From the NCBI GenBank assembly GCA_900768795.1, contig CAAGEH010000021.1:1-50799 (forward strand): DNA of 50,799 nt, written 5' to 3'. Source of the stretch: an uncultured Collinsella sp. (GTDB taxonomy: Bacteria > Actinomycetota > Coriobacteriia > Coriobacteriales > Coriobacteriaceae). The stretch's first letter is position 1. Every line of letters begins with the position of its first letter. The notes under the pieces are model-generated. The model was not told the DNA's origin. It ran no database searches and worked only from the letters and a program-made list of their open reading frames with translations. Below, one piece after another: positions 41,791 through 50,730 of this stretch. Made by a program: the position numbers and the translations under genes.

Positions 41791-44700
41791 TCACGCAAGC
41801 ATTTCGACGGTCTTTGCCCGCTCGATAATCTGTTCATACGTCCTCTGAGTCTCCGGCTCGGGGGCGTTTTTTATCGTGCTGTCGAGAAAATGCAAATGCG
41901 ATTGGTACATATTGACCACGTCGTTTCTACGCCCGGACATCTCATAGGTGCGCATCGCACGACGAACCAGGTCCTCACGACGCGGGCACACCTTCAGCCC
42001 CGCCTCGACGAGCCATGACGCCGCCCCCAGATCGTCGTTGTCGAGTGCCGTATCGATACCGCGAATCATGCAGTTGACGAATCGGTTCTGATACTGCGAA
42101 CGCATATGCAAAAAGAACGTAGGATCGACGTTCTGTGGCACAAACAGCTCGCCTTTATAGAGTTCCTCGAGCTTAAGGCACATTTCCACAACCTGATGGC
42201 CCGATATGCCGGCATGCTTGAGAAGAATCTCCCGAGCATATCGCTCAAATTGCAGCGCGTCGGTCATGACATACTCGCTGTTGAAGGCTATGCCCTCGCT
42301 CTGCGTGATGACATACTGCGGACCCGTTGCCGTCTGCCCCATGGCACCTCTAAGCGATGACGTCGCGACATAGAGGTTCTCGCGCCCATGTTTGTAGTCG
42401 ATTTTTGGCCACATCTCTTCGGTCAACTCTTTGCGCCCGACGAACGACCCCATCGAAAGCGCTAAACGGGCAGCCAGCGCAGTGCATTTCTTTCGTTTCC
42501 AGCGCGCATCGGTAAGCGTATGGCCGTTGCGCTCGGCGCGAAATCCTCCAAAGAGCGTTATGTACGCGACTCCATCATCTGTGTGCATGGCCTCATTGTG
42601 CGCAGCGTCAACGATCCTGAGCTGGCATACCTCGCGTGGACCCAAATACGACCGAAGCTTTTCTTTTGGCAGCAATCTTCGTAACGCGTCCGCCCGGTCT
42701 CCCAACGAAAGCATGGCGATTCGCGCCGGCAGCCTAAAACTGTCCTCAAACATTGCCGTCTTATTTAGCGAGAACCATGCACTCAATTCCGAGGGCATCT
42801 GAGCGGCAGACAGATGAAGCGCGCGTGCCCATGCCTCGGCATATCCAACGTCGTGCTCACCCAGGTCCATGGAGAAAAATTCTTCACGAAGCGTCATGCG
42901 CGACACATTTGAGATGTGCGCACACTGCTCAAGCAGATACGCCTGGCTACGCACGTATGTGCAGTCCTCATCAACAAGTTTCTGCACCTGCTGTGCACGA
43001 AATTGGGCGTTGACGGCTTGACCCGTCATTATCGCCGACCAACCTTCAAGCAGCATGCAAAAGAGCTGAAGGTGCGTATCCGACACACGAATGGCGATAT
43101 TACCCTCATCGATAAACGCGCGCTCATCGCAAACCGGCGATGCCCCATAAAGACGCCGGACCGATGTCACAAAGCGCAGCCATCCCTCTACGGGAGCAAG
43201 TCCACGCAAATGCAGGGTCTCTGCAGCCGTGACAATCTCCGAATCGCGCTCGTCGATAACGTCGAAAACACCGGATAGCACCTCTGCTAGCATCGCGTCT
43301 GATTTTGCTATCAGTCGAACGATGTCGATCTCGTTCGCTGTATCCGAGATCCGCCGATGCAAGATTGAGCCTGTCTGCACCTGACCTGTTGCGATATTCC
43401 GCTTAAGCCGAGCATGACGATCGAGTGCATCGAGAATAGTGTCATCCGCATTCCCCGGCTGCATATGCACATTGGGAAGGTCGATTCCCTGACAGGTCGA
43501 CCATACGCTTCTCAACGCTCGAGCCACCTCCCATGCGCTGCCGGAAATCTCTTTATCGATTGCATGGGACTGCCTTGCGAGCGAAGCCGCCGCCAAACGG
43601 GCAACTCTGAAATCTCCCGTCGTCAACGACGCCATATAGACCGCGAGCACAAGAGAAACCGACGTATTGTCCAAAAACGACAGGGCTCCCCGCTCACGCG
43701 CCACCCCAAGGACAAACCGGGCATGACCCGTCAGAACAAGCTGATGGGAACAGCTTTCGACAAAGGTGCCCAGAGCATCGGCTTCCATGAACTGTCTCGC
43801 TAAAGCCACCCCTTCGTCTTCTCTTCTCGCATTCATATGAATTCCGACAGCCGCTCTTACCAAATCGCCATGCGCCGCAACGATGATTTCGCGTATCCGT
43901 TTGAGCGCGGCGCTCTCACGCCCCAAACACGCAAACGAAAGCGTGGAAGAATCGAAACCGAAGACCGGATAATCCCGCAATAGTTTTGAACGCATGTGCG
44001 AACCGCAAACAAATCCCGCCCGTTCGAGCTCGAGCAGATCTCCTTTTCCCACCAACAGCATCAAGCAGGCGATACGCATGAGCTCTGGATCGTCTTGGGC
44101 CATATCCACCAAAATCGAACCGTAAACGTCGACAATCGTCGATTCAAATGAAGCCGCAAGATCATCGGAGCCCTCGACGGCAACCTGTAGAGCAGCAACG
44201 ATTGCAGGCACGCCCTGCGTAAGACCGTACACATCGAGCGTGCTCGATATCGTATAGGTGCGCGCCCAATCCGAGTACTCACGTGGGTGCACGGTAAGCG
44301 CCTGGGCATTTATCTTCACCGAGTCGCCCAAAGCATGCACGAGAGCGCGCTTAGCAGGCGTACACGTCAAAACCAGCTCATAACCGGCGTCACGCAGCGC
44401 TCGAACAGTATGGACAAACCGATCAATATCCTCTTTTTGGTCAAGCGACACGTTATCGATCGCGATAAGCGGAGATTCGCCTGCCGCACGAACGTCTAGA
44501 TACGGCCGAAGCTGCACAGCCAATTCGTCTGCCGTGGAACCCTCCGCCTCGATAACTTCGGAGAAGCCACGCGCCGGATCCCTACGAACCGAATCGGCAT
44601 ATTGCAACAGCAGCGCCGTCTTTCCGAAACCTTTGGGCGCATACAGGCACACGATTCCTGCTGAGCGAGCGCGTGTTGTCAGCTCCCGAAGCAATCCGTC

Positions 44701-44814
44701 TCGTTGCACGACGCAATTGCCGTACATAGGTGGAAGCAGCCCCGATCGATGCGCCCCACTCGTTGAACTCGTCTCTTCTACATCGGCTCCGTTGCTCCCA
44801 ATCCATGCGTCCAT
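41791..44814 (-). CDS. Large ATPase regulator with SARP-type winged helix and BTAD domain
   Basis: A 1007-residue signal-transducing transcription factor. Order: P-loop ATPase near 60 (APKGFGKTALLLQY, a Walker A with Ala at the first Gly position) with a Walker-B-like SPLIAIDNVSL; a long helical middle; an OmpR-like winged helix near 750 (ITLFGGFRAERNG, then WKRKKCTALAARLALSMGSF and ENLYVATSSLRGAMG); then a bacterial transcriptional activation domain of TPR-like helices (about 840-1000). This layout is that of large MalT/SARP-like regulators, but with the DNA-binding part before the last helical domain. The start is ATG 44814 with AAGGAG. Target not visible; it is flanked by yhbY and, after a 400-base gap, nagB. 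Confidence 0.85.
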   Translation of the reverse strand: MDAWIGSNGADVEETSSTSGAHRSGLLPPMYGNCVVQRDGLLRELTTRARSAGIVCLYAPKGFGKTALLLQYADSVRRDPARGFSEVIEAEGSTADELAVQLRPYLDVRAAGESPLIAIDNVSLDQKEDIDRFVHTVRALRDAGYELVLTCTPAKRALVHALGDSVKINAQALTVHPREYSDWARTYTISSTLDVYGLTQGVPAIVAALQVAVEGSDDLAASFESTIVDVYGSILVDMAQDDPELMRIACLMLLVGKGDLLELERAGFVCGSHMRSKLLRDYPVFGFDSSTLSFACLGRESAALKRIREIIVAAHGDLVRAAVGIHMNARREDEGVALARQFMEADALGTFVESCSHQLVLTGHARFVLGVARERGALSFLDNTSVSLVLAVYMASLTTGDFRVARLAAASLARQSHAIDKEISGSAWEVARALRSVWSTCQGIDLPNVHMQPGNADDTILDALDRHARLKRNIATGQVQTGSILHRRISDTANEIDIVRLIAKSDAMLAEVLSGVFDVIDERDSEIVTAAETLHLRGLAPVEGWLRFVTSVRRLYGASPVCDERAFIDEGNIAIRVSDTHLQLFCMLLEGWSAIMTGQAVNAQFRAQQVQKLVDEDCTYVRSQAYLLEQCAHISNVSRMTLREEFFSMDLGEHDVGYAEAWARALHLSAAQMPSELSAWFSLNKTAMFEDSFRLPARIAMLSLGDRADALRRLLPKEKLRSYLGPREVCQLRIVDAAHNEAMHTDDGVAYITLFGGFRAERNGHTLTDARWKRKKCTALAARLALSMGSFVGRKELTEEMWPKIDYKHGRENLYVATSSLRGAMGQTATGPQYVITQSEGIAFNSEYVMTDALQFERYAREILLKHAGISGHQVVEMCLKLEELYKGELFVPQNVDPTFFLHMRSQYQNRFVNCMIRGIDTALDNDDLGAASWLVEAGLKVCPRREDLVRRAMRTYEMSGRRNDVVNMYQSHLHFLDSTIKNAPEPETQRTYEQIIERAKTVEMLA

Positions 44815-45229
44815 ATGAGCTCCTTCTCTCGACACATAGCAAACAATACGAAGAGGGCTTCATACGAATAGCGAAACTTTGAATAATTTAATTAGACCGG
44901 AAAGCATCTCTACTATTTTTTGCAAGGTGGATTACTCGGTAGAAAACGAGCAGTTTTGCTATCGAAAAAGATGATCTATTACTATTGAAAGTAACTAATT
45001 ATCGTATGGGGACCAGATATTGAGTATAAAGGCCCCCATCAGTAAAAAAGCAAGTCGACAGTAACCGAAAAACTAGACCGCCTATCGAATCGCACGCAAC
45101 GTGCAAGCAATTTATGCTAAGCGCGAATTGCAGGGTTATCCACCGACATTGTTAGATACAGGGCAAGAATCGAGGCAATGATCTGCCTGCGCCCTCGGTC
45201 CTCATGTTCATAACGTTGAATAGACAGAT
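44815..45229. other. AT-rich gap upstream of the large regulator
   Basis: About 415 bases, clearly lower in GC than its neighbours, no gene seen. It should contain the regulator's promoter. Single near-match to a DnaA box (TTATCCACC at 45136-45144), not clustered. Confidence 0.5.
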
Positions 45230-45264
45230 AAAAAAACCGAGGTGCGAAATCAATCACACCTCGG
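45230..45264 (-). terminator. Terminator after nagB
   Basis: CCGAGGTG (45237-45244) pairs with CACCTCGG (45257-45264), followed on the minus strand by TTTTTTT. Confidence 0.9.
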
Positions 45265-45288
45265 CAAAAGCGCCTATAGAATCAGCTG

Positions 45289-46017
45289 CTACTTGCAGAG
45301 CGAGAGGGCTTCCTCATCGGCAACGAGCACGCAGTTGGTGTGCAGTTGCAGGATGGAACCCGGGCAGGCAGGCGTAACAGGACCAAAGCACATATCGTGA
45401 ACAGCCTGAGCCTTAGCGGTTCCGCTGGCGATAATCAGGATCATGCGAGCATACATAATCGTCTGGATACCCATGGTGTATGCCTGACGCGGCACGTCCT
45501 CGATATTATCGAACAGACGGCTGTTGGCCTTTATGGTGCTCTCGGTCAAATCGACGCAGTGCGTACCGCAGGAGAAGTGATCGTCGGGCTCGTTGAAGCC
45601 GATATGGCCGTTGTTACCGATACCGAGCAGCTGAAGGTCAGGGTAGCCCGCGTCGGCGACCATCTTGTCATAGGACGTGCAGGCATCCTCGGCATCGAGA
45701 TTGGAGCCGTCGGGCACATGGGTGTTGGCGATGTCGATGTTCACGCGATCGTAGAAATTCTTGCGCATGAAATAGTGATAGCTCTGCGGGTCATCGTGCG
45801 AAAGCCCGCGATACTCATCGAGGTTATAGGTGCTTACCTGGGAGAAATCGATGTCGCCCTTCTCGCACCAATCAGCGAGTTGATCGTATGCCCCCATGGG
45901 CGTCGAGCCGGTAGCAAGGCCGAGCACGCAGTCGGGCTTCAGGATAACCTGAGCCGAGATGATATTTGCCGCCTTACGGCTCATATCGTTGTAATCTTTG
46001 GCTTTGATGATTTTCAT
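45289..46017 (-). CDS. nagB: Glucosamine-6-phosphate deaminase
   Basis: A 242-residue enzyme converting glucosamine-6-phosphate to fructose-6-phosphate and ammonia. Seen: LGLATGSTPMGAYDQL (phosphate-binding), FSQVSTYNLDEYRGL with the catalytic Asp, LQLLGIGNNGHIGFNEP with the general-base His, and CPGSILQLHTNCVLVADEEAL. Length is that of the short Gram-positive form without the allosteric C-terminal extension. The start is ATG 46017 with AAGGGA. A terminator follows, and nagA is not adjacent. Confidence 0.96.
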   Translation of the reverse strand: MKIIKAKDYNDMSRKAANIISAQVILKPDCVLGLATGSTPMGAYDQLADWCEKGDIDFSQVSTYNLDEYRGLSHDDPQSYHYFMRKNFYDRVNIDIANTHVPDGSNLDAEDACTSYDKMVADAGYPDLQLLGIGNNGHIGFNEPDDHFSCGTHCVDLTESTIKANSRLFDNIEDVPRQAYTMGIQTIMYARMILIIASGTAKAQAVHDMCFGPVTPACPGSILQLHTNCVLVADEEALSLCK

Positions 46018-46281
46018 AACGCGTCCCTTCTCTTGTGCGGGATGCCCTATCGCGCATCCCGTCGCAGCAATTGGACAAGCTGCGAAACGTGATGGCGACC
46101 ACCAGGGCGAGGTCGCGTCATGACAATAGCTATGTGCTCCGCGTCGAGGCCCCTGCCCGTCCACGAAGATATGCGGCGCTCACCGCATACAACCCATATA
46201 TTGCCACCGCATATGGGATTTAATCAAGAGTATTTCAAAATGCACGAAGCATTTTTGACATGGCCACGCGCCGACTTGTCC

Positions 46282-46779
46282 TTAGCGCTCTTTTGCCGTA
46301 ATGAGCTCATCGAGCTCATTGACCTCAACGCCGGTCTCGCCCTTAATAGATGAGAACTCGACGGAGTTGCAGATGATAATCGGCGAGGTAACGTCGAAAC
46401 CGTCTGCAACGATCGCATCGCGATCGAACTCAACAAGAAGATCGCCCTGCTTGACCTCATCACCAACGGCGGCATGAACGGTAAAATGCTTGCCGCCAAG
46501 CTTAACGGTTTCGAGACCGATATGAATCAACAGGTCGATTCCGTCGTCGGTATTAAGCGCGACCGCATGACCCGTGGGGAAAATCGCCTCGATCTTGCCG
46601 TCAGCAGGAGCGACAACGCGATTGCCCGAAGGCTCGATCGCAACGCCCTGGCCAAGCAGGCCCGCGGCGAATGTCTGGTCATTCACATCAGAAAGCGGAA
46701 TGACGGTGCCGGACATGGGAGACAGGAGTTTGACGCTCTTGCCGTGCATTCCAATCGACCTCAGTACGCTTTTGAACAT
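46282..46779 (-). CDS. crr: PTS glucose-type IIA protein
   Basis: A 165-residue phosphocarrier that accepts phosphate from HPr and hands it to a IIB domain. Seen: SPMSGTVIPLSDV, FAAGLLGQGVAIEP, VAPADGKIEAIFPTGHAVAL, and IDLLIHIGLETVKLGGKHF with the phosphorylated His (in LIHIG) and the second active-site His. It is a free-standing protein rather than the end of a IICBA chain. The start is ATG 46779 with GGGGG three bases upstream. The 264 bases to nagB contain CCGCATA repeats but no gene. May serve several sugar permeases and regulation. Confidence 0.93.
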   Translation of the reverse strand: MFKSVLRSIGMHGKSVKLLSPMSGTVIPLSDVNDQTFAAGLLGQGVAIEPSGNRVVAPADGKIEAIFPTGHAVALNTDDGIDLLIHIGLETVKLGGKHFTVHAAVGDEVKQGDLLVEFDRDAIVADGFDVTSPIIICNSVEFSSIKGETGVEVNELDELITAKER

Positions 46780-46920
46780 GGTCCCCCTAGACGGACATTC
46801 TCTAAACTGGACAACATTTTAGCACCCATAAGCCCTACAGGTACCGACCTTACCAAGCACAACCGAACATATGCGATTCGACTGTTGAATAGCACAGCCT
46901 CGCACGAAGCAATTTCGCTC

Positions 46921-46964
46921 AAACAGAAAAGCGGAGCCGCCGAGCAAATCGGCAGACTCCGCTT
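46921..46964 (-). terminator. Terminator of rplM-rpsI
   Basis: AAGCGGAG (46929-46936) pairs with CTCCGCTT (46957-46964) with further inner pairs (GCCGA/TCGGC), followed on the minus strand by TTTTCTGTTT. Confidence 0.85.
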
Positions 46965-46994
46965 GAGTACAGACCTTTGAATAAAGGCAAAAGC

Positions 46995-47390
46995 TTAGCG
47001 CTTGGAGAACTGGGGTGCGCGACGAGCCTTCTTGAGACCGTACTTCTTGCGCTCGACGACACGAGCATCGCGCGTAAGGAAGCCAGCCTTCTTGAGGTCG
47101 GCACGGTAGTCACCAGCGTTGAGCAGAGCGCGAGCAATGCCCAGACGCAGTGCGCCAGCCTGACCGGAAATGCCGCCACCATCGCAAAGGGCGATGACGT
47201 CGAACTGACCGGCGGTATCGGTGACCTTGAAAGGTGCAAGAGCGTTCTCGAGAAGCTGCTTGCGGCCGAAATACTGCTCGGCATCGCGCTTGTTGATGGT
47301 CACCTTACCAGTGCCAGGAACGAGACGAACACGGGCGACGGCGTTCTTACGACGGCCGGTACCCTGGTAAACAACGGTATTCTCAGCCAT
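46995..47390 (-). CDS. rpsI: Ribosomal protein S9
   Basis: A 131-residue small-subunit protein. It has the conserved opening YQGTGRRKNAVARVRLVPG, the GGGISGQAGALRLGIARAL core and the universal C-terminus KKYGLKKARRAPQFSKR, whose tail contacts P-site tRNA. The start is ATG 47390 with GGAGG overlapping the end of rplM, two bases after its stop. Standard rplM-rpsI operon. Confidence 0.98.
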   Translation of the reverse strand: MAENTVVYQGTGRRKNAVARVRLVPGTGKVTINKRDAEQYFGRKQLLENALAPFKVTDTAGQFDVIALCDGGGISGQAGALRLGIARALLNAGDYRADLKKAGFLTRDARVVERKKYGLKKARRAPQFSKR

Positions 47391-47392
47391 CT

Positions 47393-47836
47393 TTAAGCCT
47401 CCAGGTCAATCTTCACGGGGTTCTGGGCAGCATGCGGGTGCTCGGCACCAGCGTAAACCTTAAGCTTGGTCATCTGCTCACGGCCGAGCGTAGTCTTGGG
47501 CATCATGCCGCGGACAGCGCGCTCGATAACCTTCTCCGGGTGCTTCTCCATTGCCATGCGGAAGCTCTCGGCCTTAAGACCGCCGTTATAACCGCTGTGA
47601 CGGTAGTAAACCTTGCTGTCGGCCTTGTTACCGGTAAGCTGGACCTTATCGGCATTGATGACGACAACGAAGTCACCGCAGTCAGCATTGGGGGTGAACT
47701 GCGGCTTGTTCTTGCCGCGCAGAATCATAGCGACCTGGGTGGCAAGGCGGCCGAGGACAGCACCCTCAGCGTCGACGAGAACCCAGTTGCGCTGGACCTC
47801 GCCCTGCTTGGCGTAGCGAGTCGATTTCGAAATCAC
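47393..47836 (-). CDS. rplM: Ribosomal protein L13
   Basis: A 147-residue large-subunit protein. Signatures: RNWVLVDAEGAVLGRLATQV, RGKNKPQFTPNADCGDFVVV, KVYYRHSGYNGGLK and AVRGMMPKTTLGREQMTKLKVY. The start is GTG 47836, four bases after GGAGGAGT. The leader contains a small hairpin (CAGAG/CTCTG near 47870-47895), possibly the site of operon feedback, as known for L13 leaders in other bacteria. Confidence 0.98.
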   Translation of the reverse strand: MISKSTRYAKQGEVQRNWVLVDAEGAVLGRLATQVAMILRGKNKPQFTPNADCGDFVVVINADKVQLTGNKADSKVYYRHSGYNGGLKAESFRMAMEKHPEKVIERAVRGMMPKTTLGREQMTKLKVYAGAEHPHAAQNPVKIDLEA

Positions 47837-48012
47837 TTAGACTCCTCCATGTACAGTACGTGTTGTTACAGAGATTCACGGGGCTCTGCAAGTAACCCGC
47901 TAATAGTACCGCGGACGGCCTCTGATTCCTAGAATAAATTTGACGAGTTGCGCCCATCTGCACAGCTTCGCCACGAGTTAGCTTTTAACACGCCGTGTCC
48001 GGCTGCCTCGTC

Positions 48013-48897
48013 TTATCTCTCGGCGATAAATTCCTTGACCTGCTGAAGCGCGCGCCTTCCTTCTTGTCTACCTTGGATGTAAAGGTCCAAGAGCTTTGAA
48101 GCGTCATGCTCCACATGACCGACCTCGACCGGCTTTTGGGGAGCAATAACGAGCGCACGCCCCTTTTTCTCGTAATTCCAGATGTGCTCACGCTGCTCGT
48201 TATAGCGATCGTGCCGCGATTCAAGAGCATCGAGCAGATACGGATAATCGGAATATGCCGCGCGCGCCGCCGGCAAAAACTCATATGGTTTCTTCACGTA
48301 CGAGCGATCCTGCGTGAGCACCACGATCGCTCCGCCGAAACCCTCGTCTTCGAGCACGTGCTCAACGGGGACGGAATCCGCCACGCCGCCATCGACGTAC
48401 TTGTGCCCATTAAGCTCGACCATAGGCGTGACGATCGGAAGCGACGTCGAGGCGCGAATCGACTCGATATCGAGCATGGCGTTTTTGACGGGCAGGTAAT
48501 CGGCCGTTCCAAAGACGGCATCGGTTACACCAACGAAAAGCTCAAGAGGGTTTTTGTTGAACGTCTCGATATCGAACGGATCGATTCGGTCCTGAACGTC
48601 GTTGAGAAGGAAATCATAGCCCACGAGACTGCCCGTCTGGGCAAACGACTTGGCCCCAACGTAACGGCTGTCGTTGCAAAACGCCAGGTTGACTCTGTTG
48701 ACACGCCCTATCTGTCGCGATTTGTAGTTGAATCCGTTGAGGGCGCCCGCCGATACGCCGTAACAGGCAGAAATGCCTTCAACGCGCTGCTCGAGCAGAA
48801 TGTCGAGCACGCCCGCCGTAAACTGTCCGCGAAAGCTACCGCCCTCGAGAACGAGCGCAATCTTGTCGGCGTTTTCCGTGGGTGCACTCAATGACAT
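48013..48897 (-). CDS. Patatin-like phospholipase
   Basis: A 294-residue serine lipid acyl hydrolase. Seen: the oxyanion-hole motif LEGGSFRGQFTAGVLD near 21, the nucleophile elbow YGVSAGALNG (GxSxG) near 50, and the catalytic Asp in KYVDGGVADSVPV near 166, the Ser-Asp dyad of patatins. No signal peptide, so cytosolic as in RssA/YjjU-like proteins. The start is ATG 48897 with GGAG; TTG 48909 is less likely. Confidence 0.93.
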   Translation of the reverse strand: MSLSAPTENADKIALVLEGGSFRGQFTAGVLDILLEQRVEGISACYGVSAGALNGFNYKSRQIGRVNRVNLAFCNDSRYVGAKSFAQTGSLVGYDFLLNDVQDRIDPFDIETFNKNPLELFVGVTDAVFGTADYLPVKNAMLDIESIRASTSLPIVTPMVELNGHKYVDGGVADSVPVEHVLEDEGFGGAIVVLTQDRSYVKKPYEFLPAARAAYSDYPYLLDALESRHDRYNEQREHIWNYEKKGRALVIAPQKPVEVGHVEHDASKLLDLYIQGRQEGRRALQQVKEFIAER

Positions 48898-49012
48898 AAT
48901 CGGCTCCAAACATCCAAAGCGCTATACGGGCTAGATACATACTTGAGTTTTTTCTACCACAAAGCCCGCCGACGCATACAAAGCCCAGCTATAACGGATG
49001 CCGTGAGCAGTT

Positions 49013-49255
49013 TTAACCGTTATCTTGATCGCTATCTTCATAGGGTTCTAAAAGACTCGAGGGTTCCACTTCGAGCGCCGCGGCAAGACGCGCGATGATA
49101 TCGAGCGATACGTTCGATTCGCCCTTCTCGATTAAATCGAGATAGGGTCGGCTGATATCCGCCATGAGGCAGAAATCGGTCTTGCTGATATAGCCTCGTG
49201 CGATTCGGGCTTCAAACACGCGCTCGCCAAAGATATGTCCAAGGTCGTATTCCAT
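49013..49255 (-). CDS. Small Xre/Cro-type DNA-binding protein
   Basis: An 80-residue protein that is almost all helix-turn-helix: FEARIARGYISKTDFCLMAD, ISRPYLDLIEKGESNVSLDI and IARLAAALEVEPSSLLEPYE. The ATG at 49255 lies 33 bases from the palindrome at 49288-49305, which is probably its own operator. It may also affect the divergent asparaginase gene 150 bases away. Confidence 0.9.
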   Translation of the reverse strand: MEYDLGHIFGERVFEARIARGYISKTDFCLMADISRPYLDLIEKGESNVSLDIIARLAAALEVEPSSLLEPYEDSDQDNG

Positions 49256-49287
49256 GGTTTGAGCCTGATAGCAGGAGAAACGGCAAA

Positions 49288-49305
49288 TGTAAACTATCGT
49301 TTACA
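49288..49305. promoter_or_regulatory. Likely operator of the Xre-type protein
   Basis: TGTAAAC-TATC-GTTTACA, a perfect palindrome with seven-base arms. Lies between the divergent regulator and asparaginase genes, where autoregulatory sites of small Cro/CI proteins are usually found. Confidence 0.6.
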
Positions 49306-49454
49306 CGCACGCTATTCCCACAATTTTTCTCTGTGCAGAGCGCTGTCGCGCTTGACCGGCTCGTACCGGAGAGGGGCGCAAGCAAGCGAGACCGGGAGCG
49401 CCTCCTATGCGACAATACACGGTGCACATCAGACCAGCTGCCCTAAGGTTCACC

Positions 49455-50474
49455 ATGAAGCATATTCTTCTCATCGCAACGGGTGGGACGATCGCGTCCG
49501 CCGAAGCCGGCAACGGACTTGCCCCGGCGCTGACCGGCAAGGACCTTGCCCAAGCCGTACCCGAGATTTCGGAACTCTGCACCCTCGATATCGTTCAACC
49601 TATGAATATCGACAGCACGAACATGCGCCCGCGCGATTGGCTCGCGATAGCGCGCGAAATTAAGCAGGGGTACGAAACGCACGACGGCTTTGTCGTTTTG
49701 CACGGCACTGACACCATGGCGTACACCGCTGCGGCTCTGAGCTATCTGATTCAAAACAGCCCCAAACCGATTGTTCTTACCGGCTCGCAAAAGCCGATGT
49801 CGGATTCGTTTACCGACGCAAAGCTCAATCTGTATCAGAGCCTTGTGTACGCATGCGACGATTTCTCACACGATGTCGCCGTCGTTTTCAATGGCACCGC
49901 GATTGCCGGCACGCGCGCACGCAAGCAGCGCACGATGAGCTTCAACGCCTTTACCAGCATGAACTTTCCACCCGTCGCATATATGCGTGGCAATCGCGTG
50001 GTGAGGAGCATCTCGCCCGCGCGGCATTCCTTTGAATCGCTTCCCTCCCCCGTCACGTTTTTTGACCGACTCGACCCACGCGTTTCGGTCCTCAAGCTCA
50101 CGCCTGGATTGGACCCGGCAATTTTCGAGGCGCTTAAACCCACGTGCGATGCACTCATTCTTGAGACGTTTGGCATCGGCGGTATCCCCGAATACGAGCT
50201 CGGCGGCCCTTCGTTCAAGGATGCGATTTTTGATTGGGTCGATACCGGGCGTACGATCGTCATGACCACGCAGGTACCCGAAGAGGGTCTCGACCTTGGC
50301 GTCTACGAAGTCGGGCGGGCTTACGCCGAACACGCGGGCATCCTTAAGGGCGGCGACATGACAACCGAGGCGCTTGTGGCAAAAACCATGTGGGCGCTCG
50401 GGCAGACGCGCGATGCGGATGCATTGCACGCACTCTTTACACGCGTGATCAATCACGACCGTACGACGGAATAG
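49455..50474 (+). CDS. ansA: L-asparaginase
   Basis: A 339-residue amidohydrolase splitting asparagine to aspartate and ammonia. Both threonine active-site motifs are present: ATGGTIASAEAG near residue 8 and VVLHGTDTMAYTAAAL near 80, followed by PIVLTGSQKPM. No signal peptide, and TLDIVQPMNIDSTNM matches type I, cytosolic enzymes. The start is ATG 49455 with AAGG upstream. The frame is open to 49407, but the conserved N-terminus starts at MKHILLIATGG. It is followed by the tRNA-linked repeat array on the opposite strand. Confidence 0.94.
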   Translation: MKHILLIATGGTIASAEAGNGLAPALTGKDLAQAVPEISELCTLDIVQPMNIDSTNMRPRDWLAIAREIKQGYETHDGFVVLHGTDTMAYTAAALSYLIQNSPKPIVLTGSQKPMSDSFTDAKLNLYQSLVYACDDFSHDVAVVFNGTAIAGTRARKQRTMSFNAFTSMNFPPVAYMRGNRVVRSISPARHSFESLPSPVTFFDRLDPRVSVLKLTPGLDPAIFEALKPTCDALILETFGIGGIPEYELGGPSFKDAIFDWVDTGRTIVMTTQVPEEGLDLGVYEVGRAYAEHAGILKGGDMTTEALVAKTMWALGQTRDADALHALFTRVINHDRTTE

Positions 50475-50506
50475 CGCATGTCGATTGCCTGAGGCACCTG
50501 CAACAT

Positions 50507-50599
50507 CTGCATAGAGTTCGATTCCCCGCAGGGTCGCTATGCACTAAAAAGGCAGGTAGACACCTGTATCTACCTGCCTGTTCCTTTTGGTGGAGGTGC
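50507..50599 (-). repeat. 93-bp direct repeat, distal copy (truncated element, terminator, tRNA 3' end)
   Basis: Identical to 50707-50799, 200 bases away. On the minus strand it reads a tRNA-type 3' end (GCACCTCCACCA), a terminator, then an inverted T-arm (GGGGAATCGAACTC) where the array stops, as in the tRNA-Glu array. Confidence 0.9.
50546..50580 (-). terminator. Terminator in the distal repeat
   Basis: Stem GGCAGGTAG/CTACCTGCC followed on the minus strand by TTTTTAG. Confidence 0.85.
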
Positions 50600-50730
50600 T
50601 CCGAATCCCGCGTATCCGCTTCGCGGATCCGCACCGGCTTCGGATGCCTGCCGGCATCCTCGCCCGCTCGCTAAAAACGCTTGCGCGTTTTCTTGACGCT
50701 CGCGCCCTGCATAGAGTTCGATTCCCCGCA
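50588..50730 (-). repeat. tRNA-linked structured repeat, second locus
   Basis: On the minus strand: inverted T-arm, three hairpins in the same order as at 15981-16117 (AAAACGC/GCGTTTT at 50674-50691, GGATGCC/GGCATCC at 50642-50659, ATCCGC/GCGGAT at 50614-50628), then a tRNA-type 3' end with CCA. Linkers CGAAGC and ACGCGG are shared with the tRNA-Glu elements although the stems differ. Confidence 0.8.

Noticed and set aside
45136..45144. DnaA-box-like TTATCCACC
   Set aside because: A single near-match in an intergenic gap; no cluster, AT-rich unwinding element arrangement or dnaA/dnaN nearby, so not an origin.
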